Positions 10,101 through 21,830 of a stretch of 64,000 bases of DNA are shown here, piece after piece. Position 1 is the first letter of the stretch; each line of letters starts with the position of its first letter. This DNA is from Voacanga thouarsii (lineage: Eukaryota > Streptophyta > Magnoliopsida > Gentianales > Apocynaceae). A program made the position numbers and the translations under genes. Below the pieces are notes generated by a model. That model saw only the letters and a program-made list of their open reading frames with translations. It was not told where the DNA came from and searched no databases. The DNA lies in NCBI GenBank assembly GCA_026120185.1, contig JANUWF010002419.1, positions 3,927,501-3,991,500 on the forward strand, given 5' to 3'.

Positions 10101-11425
10101 TAACAGCAGATAGAAAGTATCAGTTTCTACATCAAATAGATCAATCTTCAGAAGATTTCTCAATCCAGTCCAGCCATACAGGAGAAACAAGCAAGTATAA
10201 CATAAGGTTTATCCTATTGTAGACAACTGAAGCAAAGACTTTCCCAAGGAGAAACATAAATCAAATCACTAAGAAACAATTTCCTAATGTAATTACTTGA
10301 ATATAAAATTGGTATGCCTGCGAAAACCATGCATCACCAAAAGAAGTTACATCAGGATTCTAATCAGCAGCCATTATCATGCACAAACAAATAGTACCAG
10401 CAAAAAGCAAAGAAAATGTAAGTGTGGTCTTACGGGTAATATCGGAGCTTCCCCTTTTTCGTATCTTGTTTTATGGGAGTGAATTGCTCATCAGTTGCAA
10501 CCTCCATCTTTGCACTTGACTCTTTGGGAATTTCAACAATAAAATTGAAAACGCCATCACCTAAGTGCAGAGGAATGTCATGCCAAGGCGAAACCTACTC
10601 AATACATGAACAAAATGAATTATGGCAATGCTCAGAGAAGACGAAGACTATGAACAAAAACTCTCAAGTCTATGCATGAAACCTTGACAACTTCCGACTA
10701 ACTTCGCATACACAGAAATTCTCTTGCAAACGATAAAGAAAACATTCCAAAACAAACCAAGATTAGTAGCCCTGATCCACAGTGCATGTCCCCAATCATT
10801 TTGCATTTGTCATATCCGTTTCTCTACTTAAAATTACAATTACCGGAATGCAAAATGTGCAATTCTCCCTCACAAATGTTAATTGAACAATCTATTATCA
10901 ATGGTAAAATGGTATTTTATTTTCAAATTTGGATTATAATCAGAATTCACCCGAGCCAATAGGGTACAAATTATTTCTCCTCAATGTTACAGAAATGAAG
11001 TTCATTCAAATCCCAATTGAAACTACATATCTGAAACAATAGCCATTCTCAAAATTCAATCTTTATCATCACAAGTCAAAAGAGAAGCATCTTGAAACGA
11101 ATATCATTAATGAAAAACATTATGCAATAAACCATGAGAAACCCACATAAAAAATGTGTTTTTGTCTGCGAGATATAGTAAATACCTTCTTGCCAGAATT
11201 ATCAAGAAAAAACACTCTGTAGTCAAGTGTTTCGGGCTGGCCTTCTTGTTTGATTTGAACCTGTGGATTGTAAATTGCACTGCAAGTGAAAAGCCGCCTC
11301 TTTTGTACAGCAAGTCCCCTGTTGAAGCAGAGACTGAAACTCTTGGGACTCCGCAATGGTCCCTTTTGTAGCAGAGTAGTAGTAATAGTGTTGCTTGCTG
11401 ATACCATCGCTCTGGTGGCCGCCAT
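6892..11425 (-). CDS. PPA6: Soluble inorganic pyrophosphatase, chloroplastic (PPA6-like)
   Basis: Six exons on the minus strand: 11425-11186, 10594-10434, 9054-8954, 8845-8664, 8138-8040, 6984-6892. All introns are GT-AG and the phases join to 291 codons plus TAA. The enzyme splits pyrophosphate to two phosphates and pulls plastid biosynthesis forward. The first 60 or so residues form a Ser/Thr/Arg-rich transit peptide (MAATRAMVSASNTITTT...) ending before CSAIYNPQV. The family I PPase signature DNDPVDV spans the exon 3/4 junction, and NYGLLPQTWEDP and the FRDYKIPDGKP block are intact. It closely matches the eukaryotic-type plastid enzyme of Arabidopsis (PPA6), whose usual length is about 300. 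Introns hold a MITE-like element and a CT/CG simple repeat. No sign of damage. Confidence 0.96.
7156..7201. repeat. Compound (CT)n-(CA)n-(CG)n simple repeat
   Basis: Uninterrupted CT run followed by CACACG and alternating GC/CG inside the last intron of the pyrophosphatase gene. The alternating purine-pyrimidine end is of the type that can adopt Z-DNA. Confidence 0.85.
9471..9721. mobile_element. MITE-like inverted-repeat element in pyrophosphatase intron 2
   Basis: The left end reads TTTTTTTTTAAAAAGTCATT followed by TTGGTCCCTCAAGC. The right end is its approximate inverse (AGTAGGACCAAAAATGGCTGAAAAAA). About 250 bp, no coding. The target duplication is not clear, so the superfamily is unassigned. 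Confidence 0.5.
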
Positions 11426-11498
11426 TGCTAATGATGGTGATTCCTTTGGTGTGCGAGGTCCCGGAAAGCAGCAGCAACTCCCTCAGGCCTCAGCTGCC

Positions 11499-11505
11499 TA
11501 TATAA
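11499..11505 (-). promoter_or_regulatory. Candidate TATA box of the pyrophosphatase gene
   Basis: On the minus strand AATTATATAGG lies about 75 bases upstream of the ATG at 11425. A short untranslated leader is typical for nuclear genes of plastid proteins. Confidence 0.5.
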
Positions 11506-12451
11506 TTGTTTTTGTCCACAGACCCACTTGGTGGGATGCGATTGGTTGATTGGAGCCCTGCCCCGCCGGACTATAGTATTGCATTGTTGCAACCCCGCTG
11601 ATCCATTTCTTTCTTTCTTTCTTCATATTTTTTTTTTCATTTTTTTAAAGCCCGCCCAATACTTATTTGAAGAAGATAATTCTTGTATGCACCGAATTTC
11701 TGTGGATCGATGCTTTAAATAGTTATATTGTATAAAATATAATTTTTTAAAGTACTTAGCCCATTTAGATCAAATTTGTACTAGAATATTTAAAAGACAA
11801 GTATTCCTTACTAATTTTTTTTTTAACTTTGAAGGACTAATCTAATTTTCTATTAACTTATATTATTTAATACACACCTTTTATAAATATAAGTTGGATG
11901 TTATTAGTGCATTCTTGAATTAAATAGTTTTGTAAATCTCTAAATTTAATAAATTATTGAAAATATTTAATTAGTGATAATACATTATATATAAATGATT
12001 GTTAATTCTTTATATTTATAGACTTGTTAATATAAGTTTGTGAATGGTACTAATCAAGTTCGGGTTTATTTTAATTTTAAAATTATATCAAAGTTAGCTT
12101 ATTCAATTCACAAATATAAAAGTCTAAGTTAAGTCCAAATATAAATATGAGCTTGAGCTAAATTTGGACTGATGTAAATTAATTTATAAATATGTATATA
12201 TGCATTTGCTTTCTACAACCACACACCATACAGTGTTGCAATAATATAAGGATATATTTAAATCAAAATAAATTCTCTAAAATTTTAAACAAATTCTAAA
12301 TTTCTCTATCACTTAATGCTATCAATTATCAAATTCATACATATAAGCTTATGTAAGTTTGACAATAAATATATAGTTTCAAAATTATTGTATATAGTGT
12401 CTAAAGTATTATTATGATTTCTTTCCCAATCAATTACTAAATTAAGATTAA

Positions 12452-12508
<57 letters not shown>

Positions 12509-13620
12509 TGGATTTATATATGATTAAGAAATCTAGATTCGATCTTTATCATTTTTTATTTCTAACCTAATATTTAGATCTAAAATTATATTACACTATG
12601 TTTAAATTAAATCAGGTTGGGTAGATTATTCTCATTGTGACTGAAGTGTCGACAATCCTAATGCTTTTTGTGATTTAAAATTATTTTCTAAAGTTTATAA
12701 CCACATTTTCATCCCAAAAATTAATTCTATCAGAATGAATTGAGTCCATAGATAAACCAATTTTGATGTTAAAAAATATTAAGAAATGAATTAGTATGGT
12801 GTTAATATATATTGTAAAAATCTAAAAATATTATTTTTATTACTGTATCAAAAAGTAAAATTTGTACCGAGAGTGATTGAACTCTCAATTTATTAGAGTT
12901 GCAACTCTTACTATTCAAACTTATTAGGTTGATACTCATGTGTTATAACTATAATTTTCTAATTCTTCTTACAATTTTATAGATCAAAATTAATAAGAGC
13001 TTGAATCCTTTTATAATCAATAAAAATAGTCTTCCTTTCTCATTCATTTTTATAATTAAACATATTAATAGTACATTTTCACTGATAAAAACCAAATAAT
13101 TTATTCCGACTAGTGCAAGAGACCATGATTTAAAAACTCCAATGCAATGAGATAAATTGACTCTTAAAGAATTAAATATATTATTTATGCCATTTCCTTA
13201 TTAAATGTGTTAGGAAAAGAAAAAAACGAGGGACGTGGTTGGATGTGGATGCATGGCATTATATAGCTGGCGTAATGAAGTGGATAGAATAAACACAAAA
13301 ATTGCATTCATATTTTGTAATAAAACTTTGTTTTGGTGCGAAGAACCATGTTGTGGAATGGTAGGAAGATAATTGCCTAAATTGGGGAGAGGTCCTTATA
13401 TATGGAATGGGCAGACATATTTTCACATTGTCATATGCAAACAAACAAACAAACAAAATTCTCTCTAGTTGGGGATAATGGTGCTTCAATGACCTTTCAT
13501 TCTATTTTGTATAGTAAATCAATCAAAATTTTAAGATTAGGGGAAAATATATATAAAGATACAATAGAAAGTAATATGATAAATTTAAATATTTTTTTTA
13601 GAAAATAAAATTTTATTTCA
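11506..13620. other. AT-rich intergenic stretch
   Basis: Very AT-rich, with a long (TA)n run at 12457-12504. No gene, no transposon ends and no conserved protein remnant seen on either strand. Confidence 0.5.
12457..12504. repeat. (TA)n microsatellite
   Basis: About 48 bp of uninterrupted TA dinucleotides. Confidence 0.95.
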
Positions 13621-14177
13621 TTGAATTCAGATGATCTGAATTCACTGAATTTTGATGATTTTAATGGACAAATTCTTTCATAAAGCTAACAAATTGCAGC
13701 AGCCCTTGGAAAATTGATCTAATGTATACAATGGAAGCCAACATCATCAAATCTAACTTCTACTTGGATGCCTTGCAATACCAACATTTGCACTAAACTT
13801 TTTGTCTATCAATCAAAGCGCCACCACCAAAACTGATCGCCAAAGTCTTTATTGTCCCTATTTTATTGTTCCAATGTCATTCCTTGTTGAAATTATAACA
13901 CACACAATCAGAAATAGACCCAAAAAAAAAAAAAATGCACTAAATTTTGTAGCTTGAATTTGCAAGAGCATGGCTACTTTCCTAGAAATCTTGACTGGGT
14001 TTACTCCCCCACGCAGAACCACAATTTTAAATCTCATGAGGGAAGACTTTGATTGATTTAATCATTGGCCTTTGCCCATGTCAATTTTTGCTCCGTAACG
14101 GTACAAGGGTGAGAAGATTAATTATAATTCATCCAAAGCGAGGGAGAGGGGGAGGGGGAGAGGAGAGAGAGGAAGAG

Positions 14178-14275
14178 ATGGATGCAGATAAAAGGCTTTA
14201 TGATGATGTAGTTGAAGGTAAAACTAAAACTCTGAAATAGTTGCTTAAACTCGATCGACTTATTATTAATAAGAA
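14178..14275 (+). pseudogene. Possible N-terminal fragment of an ankyrin-repeat (PGG type) gene
   Basis: ATG at 14178 opens MDADKRLYDDVVEGKTKTLK, then a TAG, then LLKLDRLIINK in the same frame. This resembles the start of plant ankyrin/PGG membrane proteins, which begin with a short acidic segment, LYEAA-EGN and LL--D. A purine-rich GGAGGGGGAGAGGAGAGAG leader precedes it. Nothing like a full ankyrin repeat follows. Recognition rests on a short motif. Confidence 0.35.
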
Positions 14276-14519
14276 ATTAGATATGAAATTGTCCACAAAA
14301 GAAGGAGTGTAATTAAATCATAAAAACCTAAATAGCCCAACGATTATTAAACTAAGCAAACCCACTAAAATCAAAGATGTAAAATATCTTACCACTCACC
14401 GTACCATCATCAAAAGCATTGAGATTGATGAACCAATCCCATTTTGCAGTTCTCAAAAGCACAGCCATAATTTAGTTGGATTATTTGAATCCAGGCAATC
14501 TTGACATTTCTTAAAAAAA

Positions 14520-14960
14520 AAAAAAATAGCATTCATTTAAATTGAATTCAGATAATCAATGAATCCAAAATACTCTTGACATATCTTTAAAAAGAAATAC
14601 AATCATTTGATTTATCTGGATTCATTGAATTATGTAAATGAAGATAATTTTTATATTATTTTTTAAAAAATAATACGAATTAATTATTTAAATAAAGGTT
14701 TGGATTCAATGAATCTAGATACTATTGATATTTCCTTAAAAAAAATTATTTGATTTATTTGAATTAAGTGAATGAAGATAATTTTTACATTTTATTTAAA
14801 AAAAATATGAATTCAATTAATTCAGATAACTTTTATATTTTTTTTAAAAAATAATATTCATTTCAATTTAATAATATCATGTGTCGACTCAAGATATTGC
14901 CATGCATTACAACGGAAGCTACGGACGATGTCACGTATCACAACGGGAACCTTTGCAGCT

Positions 14961-14994
<34 letters not shown>

Positions 14995-15190
14995 TTAAAA
15001 AAAATAATATGAATTCAATTAATTCAGATAATTTTTATATATTTTTTAAAAATAATATTCATTTTAATACGACAATGTCATATGTCAACTCAAGATATTG
15101 CCATATATTACAACGAGAGTTGCGAATACTGTCACATATCATAACGGGAACCTTTCGTACCTCTTTATATATATATATATATGTATATAT
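14520..15190 (+). repeat. Diverged tandem repeat array upstream of delta-COP
   Basis: Two related units about 200 bp apart share AATTCAATTAATTCAGATAA (at 14812 and 15012), a run of Ts, an ATGTGTCGACTCAAGATATT-like block, TCACATATCA, AACGGGAACCTTT and a terminal (TA)n. Further partial units with ATTTGATTTAT and GAAGATAATTTTTA lie at 14555-14810. The same family occurs inverted at 34.5-35.1 kb. No coding. Confidence 0.75.
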
Positions 15191-15413
15191 ATGATTTTGG
15201 AGGATAATAAATTGAAAGGTAATAATATTATTGTATTAAGTATTATTTCTAAGATTTAGAATAGGGTCAAAATTAATTAGCAAGCAAACTGAGAAATTAA
15301 ATTGAGGACTCTTTTGCAAAATTCTCGGGGTAGATATGTAATTTAACGGGAAAAATACTCCCTTCCCAGAGCAACTTCTTCATGGCCAAATCGCAACTCT
15401 CATTTCAACGAAC

Positions 15414-15420
15414 TATATAA
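15414..15420 (+). promoter_or_regulatory. Candidate TATA box of the delta-COP gene
   Basis: ACTATATAAATTC, followed about 30 bases later by a CT-rich TCAGATCTCTCTCTTTCG stretch of the kind found at plant transcription starts. The untranslated first exon would run from about 15445 to 15502, where GT begins the leader intron. Confidence 0.55.
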
Positions 15421-15963
15421 ATTCTTTTTCATTAATAAACATTCAGATCTCTCTCTTTCGTTCACTCTCGCCTCCCGCTACTTCGCTGTGGAATTCACCA
15501 AGGTACGCTACTTGTTTGTATCTTCCGATCTGCTTTGTGGATTCTTTATTTCTTCAATTAGGGTCTGGATCTTGCTGAATTTGTTTTAAGATCTAGGGTT
15601 TATGGTGATCTGATCTATTTTCTAATTCTCACTCATTGTTGTGTTTGATGCTTAATTTCGATTAGTTCTTCTTTAAATCGTGAGGAGTTTTTATATGTTT
15701 CGTAGCATTAGTGTCGGTTCAGTCTCTGCATTGCTTAGATTCAGATCAAAGTCCTCTTCGCGTGTCAATTCTGACAAGGCATGCGTTTTTTGTATTTCTA
15801 TTGTTGGAAAAGGTTGTAATTGTGTCTTCTCCATTTTCCCCCGAAATTATATATCCTTCTTATTCCTTTTGGCTGAAGTTGAACTGTTCTAATGGCTCAG
15901 CGGTGAACAGAACCATTAATATCTAATTTGAATCACTCGGAGTGGGATCTCTAGAGGACCACG

Positions 15964-18289
15964 ATGGTAAGTATTATCACTTCATATGTTATCTAATTTA
16001 GTACTGCTTGGGTTGGATATTTTGATGCTGAAGTATCACAGAGATTTGAGAACGCATTGACAGCTGTAGATTATGACATTCACGTTGTTGAAATGTGATA
16101 TTTCAATATTACTGCTCGGCTCATCTGGAGTTACTTTATACAAAGTATTGTTAACTATGCTTATTCTTTTATGCAATGCAGGTGGTTTTGGCGGCTTCAA
16201 TTATTAGTAAATCTGGCAAACGTAAGCTCTTTAGTTAATTGATGTTGCTCTTGGTTGTATTTCCTCATTTCCCATGTAATTTAACTGACAAATCAGAACT
16301 TTTTTATGGGTTCTTTTATTGTAAGCCATATAAAAGTGGTTGTCTCTAAACAGATATGAAATTTTGAACCCATTCTTAGTGAACTATATGTTCTGTGAAG
16401 AAAAGGAATGAACTTGACACAAATAAGTGCATGGTTATTAACCTTCTTCAAGATAACTAAAAGAATGGAACCAAGGAAGAAATCACTTAAGCTTGACATA
16501 CGCTGTACATGTTAGCCTTAGATCAAGAAGCAATGACATGGATAAAAAAAAAAAAAAAGCAGTGACATAGATAAGAGGATGGGAATTGTATTTTAGATAT
16601 TAACCAATACACATACGCACACATAAACACACGAAAGTAGTGGACAGAATTTGAAATTATTATAGGAAGATAAGTTTTTTATGTACTATTTTTTTTTGCA
16701 TATGTTAGTTCCTACATGCTTGTGATGTCTATGTGAATGTTCTTGGCTGCAAGGACCATAAATGATGATTTCCAATTCTTTTTTTGTTCTTAATTAGTTT
16801 TTATGTCATTATCTTGTTTGATTTCTGCCACAATCTGCTTTTAAGACTTGTTTATTTTTCTGTTGCTTTTCATTTTTTATTTTTATGATGAGTGCTGGGG
16901 GGCTGTGTTTCTTGCTTCCCTTTACTCAACTATCATTTTTTCTTGCTTCCCATGGTCTTTTAGTAGTGTTATTTATTGAAATTTATATACAACGGTTGTC
17001 GTTAACTGGTTGATCATCTGCTTTCACAGCGCTGGTGTCAAGGCAGTTTGTGGATATGTCTCGCATAAGAATCGAGGGGTATCTGGCTGCATTTCCTAAA
17101 TTGGTTGGGACAGGAAAACAACACACCTATGTTGAGACTGAAAATGTCCGTTATGTTTACCAGCCAATAGAGTCGCTCTATTTGCTGCTTGTAACTAATA
17201 AACAGAGTAACATTCTTGAGGATTTGGAGACACTGAGGCTGCTCTCTAAACTTGTATCCTTTCTCTGCATGCAAGCTATATATATATATATATATATGCA
17301 TGACTAGACTGTGTCATTTTCCAGTACAGTTATAGATAAAACATGTATATTTCAATGGCAGTACCATCCCATTGTATGCTGCTGGACTTAATTTCAAACA
17401 AGAGAATAAAAAGTTGCTTTTTTTGCTCAGATGCTATGTGATTTATTCTGAAGTCTTGCTCTTCTGGTTGCTTATAGTTGTTAGAAAATTTATCATTTGT
17501 TATGCTTTTAATTGTTAATTGGAGAGATATTTGTTTTTAGTCCATATTCCTTAACCATGGTTAGGTGCCTGAATATTCTTACTCACTGGATGAAGAGGGC
17601 ATCTGCAAGACGGCTTTTGAGCTAATTTTTGCCTTTGACGAAGCCATCTCATTGGGGCACAAGGAAAATGTTACTGTTGTACAGGTCAAACAGTACTGTG
17701 AAATGGAAAGTCATGAGGAGCGTTTGCATAAGCTGGTATTGCAGAGTAAAATCAATGAAACAAAGGATGTGATGAAGCGTAAAGCTATTGAGATTGATAA
17801 AAACAAGGTGAATCTGTAGGTTTAAGTCAGTCATGTGATTTCAACTCTATGTATGTGTAGTTGATATTTTTTGACTATTTTCTGTAAAAACAATGGATTA
17901 TCTGCAGATTGAAAAGAATAGGGGTGAGAAGGGAGGTTTTTCATCTTTATCTTTACAGTCAAATAGTGGCTTTAGTAGTGATACAAGTTTACCCAGCACC
18001 GGCTCTGGTTTTGCAAATGTTCCTGCTTTTGATGTGGACTCAAACAAGTCCAAAGGTACGTCTTTGTTTGACTTTTCAAGAATAAATTGTTGCTCAATTT
18101 ATCTTGGTTCTGAAAGAGATTTTAGATCTTGTACACAAAGGTGAAAACTTTAGCAGGAGCTTTTAGCTTCTTTTGCAGCAGCATCTCATAGCTGCTCCCA
18201 AAGTACTTTAGGTGCTGTTTTATTCTTCCTTTGCAACCCCTTTCCTGACCTAGATTGCAATCTTTTTCCCTTTTGATTTATCTACCCAC

Positions 18290-18320
<31 letters not shown>

Positions 18321-21300
18321 ACACACAAACCTTTGGCCTGCCCTTCTTAGAATTCATATATTTTCAATTTGCTGTATTAATCTCTTTAGGTTTGTATTTG
18401 GTCCCCTCCTTATGAATTCCTAGCTTTTGCCTCTGGGGATGAAGAAGTGGGACAGACTGACCGTGTTCATGCGTCAAGTAATGTGATGGGTAGTTTCTAT
18501 TTCTTGATTAACCTATCATATTCTTATGTTATGAAGTTCTAAGCACAGTACACTGAGTTAAGTAAGGAGATTCATATAGTTTCTATAAATTCTGGAATCT
18601 GGTGGAATTTGTTGTCTATTTAGTCTAAAGATCTATGGTGACAATTCTGAACTGAGTTTGCTCTTTTCTTTGTTTTCTAGAAACCAATTAGACCACAGAA
18701 TATTTATTGCAGGGAAGTATTTTATACAGTATGTAGTTATATAAAGCTGATGTCTTTCTTTTATGTGGTCCTGGTTGGAAGAATCTTGGATGAGCATTCC
18801 TCTCTAGACTAGCAAAAATATGTTGTAACTGCCTATATATCTAAATTTTACTACAATAGCTTTTTGCCAGCCACAAATGTTTGGGATTTGCCTTTATGTT
18901 CAGGTCGTCCAGCTGCATCTGTCTCTGCTCCAGGAAAAGGTCTTGGTATGAAGCTAGGTAAAACACAAAGGACCAACCAATTTTTGGAATCTCTGAAAGC
19001 TGAAGGTGAAGTTATTGTTGAGGATGTGAGGCCAAGTGTTGGACAGTCCAAACCGGCTGCTCCACCCCCAACTGATCCTGTGACATTGACTGCTGAAGAA
19101 AAGATTAATGTAACCCTAAAACGGGATGGTGGTATGAGTAACTTTGATGTTCAGGGCCAATTGTCTCTACAAATTATTAGTCCAGACGATGGACTAATCC
19201 AAGTGCAGGTTTTTATACTTTTCTCCTTTCCACCTTTCTTCTGTCTTTTAGTTTTTAAAAGACACAAGGGTAGTACAATTTTCCTGTGTGCTTTTCTAGA
19301 ATAAAATCTGTTAATGAAGTACAATAAAAAATCTGTTCCCAAAATTCGAGCCGATTGTGCTCTTTCGGCTCTTTCCTTTGACAGGTTCTTGCCTCAGTTG
19401 ATTTTTGTACAACTAAATGTCGGGATCCACTCCTTATTGTACTCAGGAAAGCGTGCATTACTTTTGGATGTAGTACTTCTCTTTGATCGTAATAGAAGAT
19501 TAGAGATTATAACAGAAGGCTTTTGATGGCTAAACAATCACGTTTGCATTTTTTTCTTGCTAATAACCACCATTTAATGATTTTTTAATTAAAATCTTTG
19601 ATAATTTTAGTTTTGTGCAGTTAGAAAAAACTGAGTCAAGAAGAGGAAGAGTAAAATTTTGGTCTTTTTCTGGTCTTCCTATTCTTTTTTTTCCCCCTTT
19701 TTTTGGGTTGTTCTGTTTTTTTTTTTTTTTTTTGGGGGGGGGGGGGGGTTGGTGAAGTGGATTAACCAAATTAACACCTTCCCTTTTCAGGCACTTTCTA
19801 AGCTTTTTAATGGCATGATTATGCTACTTGCAGATTGAAACTGGTGACAGCCACGGAATTCTATTCAAGACTCACCCCAATATCAACAAGGAGTTATTTT
19901 CACAAGAAAATATCCTCGGCCTCAAAGACCCCAACCGACCATTTCCCACTGGTCAATCTGGTGATGGTGTTGCTCTCCTGAAGTGGAGAATGCAAAGTGG
20001 AGATGAATCTCTAGTACCATTATCAAGTGAGTCAGTCTTTGTCATCTATGTGAGTGTTCGTGTGATTGTTTTATATGATTATGTTCGCATTCAATCATTG
20101 TTTTGCTTCTTTGTCCCAGTAAATTGCTGGCCTTCTGTTTCTGGATCGGAGACGTACGTCAATATTGAATATGAAGCTTCATTACATTTTGATCTTCACA
20201 ATGTTGTTATTTCTGTGCCACTTCCGGCTTTAAGGGACGCTCCTACTGTACAGCAGATTGATGGGGATTGGAGGTGAGGTTATAGCTTGTTATGCTCAAC
20301 TTACCATGATTCATACTGGGAATGCAAAGAATGATGTTGTGAATGAGTTAATGGATGAACAATATAAAACTGATTTGAGTTGAGGTAGTTCAGAATGATG
20401 TTCAATTCTGGAAAAGGCAGAAACTAGAACTAGAAGCAGATTCAGGTAAGTGCCTAGTTTGGTGGTTGTTGGGGGGTGTTTGTTTGGATTGAATGTTGGA
20501 ATGGTATTTTCTTCTTGGAATTCTTTACAGAAAGTAGGTGATGCAAAGATCCTGCGAGGTTCTACTTCTTTGAAACTACCTTGACATGAAAAGTTCATAA
20601 GTTTTTATAGTATGATTTGAATATTATATTAATTTTAAGTTATTTTAAGGGGAAAAGGTTTCAAATTTTGGATCTTCTTTATCTGCAGGTATGATCCCAG
20701 AAGTTCTGTGTTGGAGTGGTCTATAGTTCTGATTGATAACTCAAACCGCAGGTCAGCTTAAATTCACTATTTTTCTTTTTCTAATTTATAGTTGATTGAT
20801 TGGTTTCTCAGCTGGTTGTATGAAAATTTTGCAGTGGATCTTTGGAATTTGTTGTTCCTCCAGCAGACCCATCAGCCTTTTTCCCAATTTCTGTGCGATT
20901 TACTGCTGCAAAAACATTCAGTGACTTAAAGGTTTGCTTCTCTTTTTGTTTATATTTGTATTGTGTTTATCATTTCCAACCAATGTTCAGAAATCATATG
21001 TTAAATCAGGATCTCCAGTGGACCTCTGATGGAATATAGGGATTCACTCCTTTACTGTGTATTTGCATCTTGCCTTGGCTTGCATCACCTTTGTTAAATG
21101 ACGTCTTTGAACCACTTGGCCTTTGTAGTGTTAGCATAGGTGGGCATTTAGGGCCATTGTCACAGTTGCAAGATTTCCACTGAACCACTCTGTATTTGCT
21201 TTTCCTTGGATTGCAAAAGAAGTAAAACAGGCTCGGGTTTTATTCTAGGAGAAATCACAGATTCAGGTCAATCAATTTGTAGCTGGAAATTGTGTTTACT

Positions 21301-21830
21301 CTCTTTTTCTTCTTTACTGCAATCTTGTTTAAAAGCAGTTGACCTTAAGATTTAAAGTTTGTTTTGCATGGTTTTTATCACATTGTGTTTCCATGTATTG
21401 GGGAACCAATTCTACTGCTCCTCTTGTCCCCCGCTCCTTCCCCCTCTATTCCCTTCTTTCCCCTTCCCCTTCTCTACTTTCTTCGTATTGCTTTTGAAGA
21501 ATGTGCTTCCATCACTCGTAAAAAGAAAAAGAATGTGCTGATCTTGATTAGTTCTTGTTAATCTTGGTGGGGTTGACCGGGTCGTGGTTATTTATGTAGA
21601 TTTCATATGCTTGATTGTGACACCTATACCATCCTATTCTCTGGCGAAGCTTTTTTCGAGCCCATGGCTCCGCTAACTACTGAAGGTCTAGTTGAATATA
21701 TACCATTCTGATAAATACATCGAGTCGTGTAAATTTGCAGGTTGTCAACATTTTGCCCCTGAAAGGTGGAGCTCCTCCCAGATATTCTCAGCGAACAACC
21801 CTGTCTACAGATAATTACCAAGTGGTGTGA
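15964..21830 (+). CDS. Coatomer subunit delta (delta-COP)
   Basis: Coding exons: 15964-15966, 16182-16221, 17030-17253, 17565-17807, 17908-18055, 18904-19208, 19834-20026, 20120-20273, 20689-20751, 20835-20931, 21741-21830. All introns are GT-AG and phases join to 519 codons plus TGA, against about 527 in Arabidopsis. Delta-COP belongs to the F-subcomplex of the COPI coat that carries cargo back from Golgi to ER. The N-terminal longin-type domain is seen in [26 protein letters not shown] and [17 protein letters not shown] linker with [20 protein letters not shown] follows, then the C-terminal mu-homology domain with [12 protein letters not shown] and INCWPSV. An untranslated exon and leader intron precede, and the ATG is followed at once by an intron (ATG|GTAAGT). 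No damage seen. Confidence 0.97.
18286..18327. repeat. Poly-C followed by (CA)n in a delta-COP intron
   Basis: A C run of roughly 17 bases passes directly into a CA dinucleotide run. Confidence 0.85.
19718..19749. repeat. Poly-T / poly-G run in a delta-COP intron
   Basis: A long T run passes directly into a run of about 15 G. Such runs are prone to sequencing error, so the exact length is uncertain. Confidence 0.8.
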
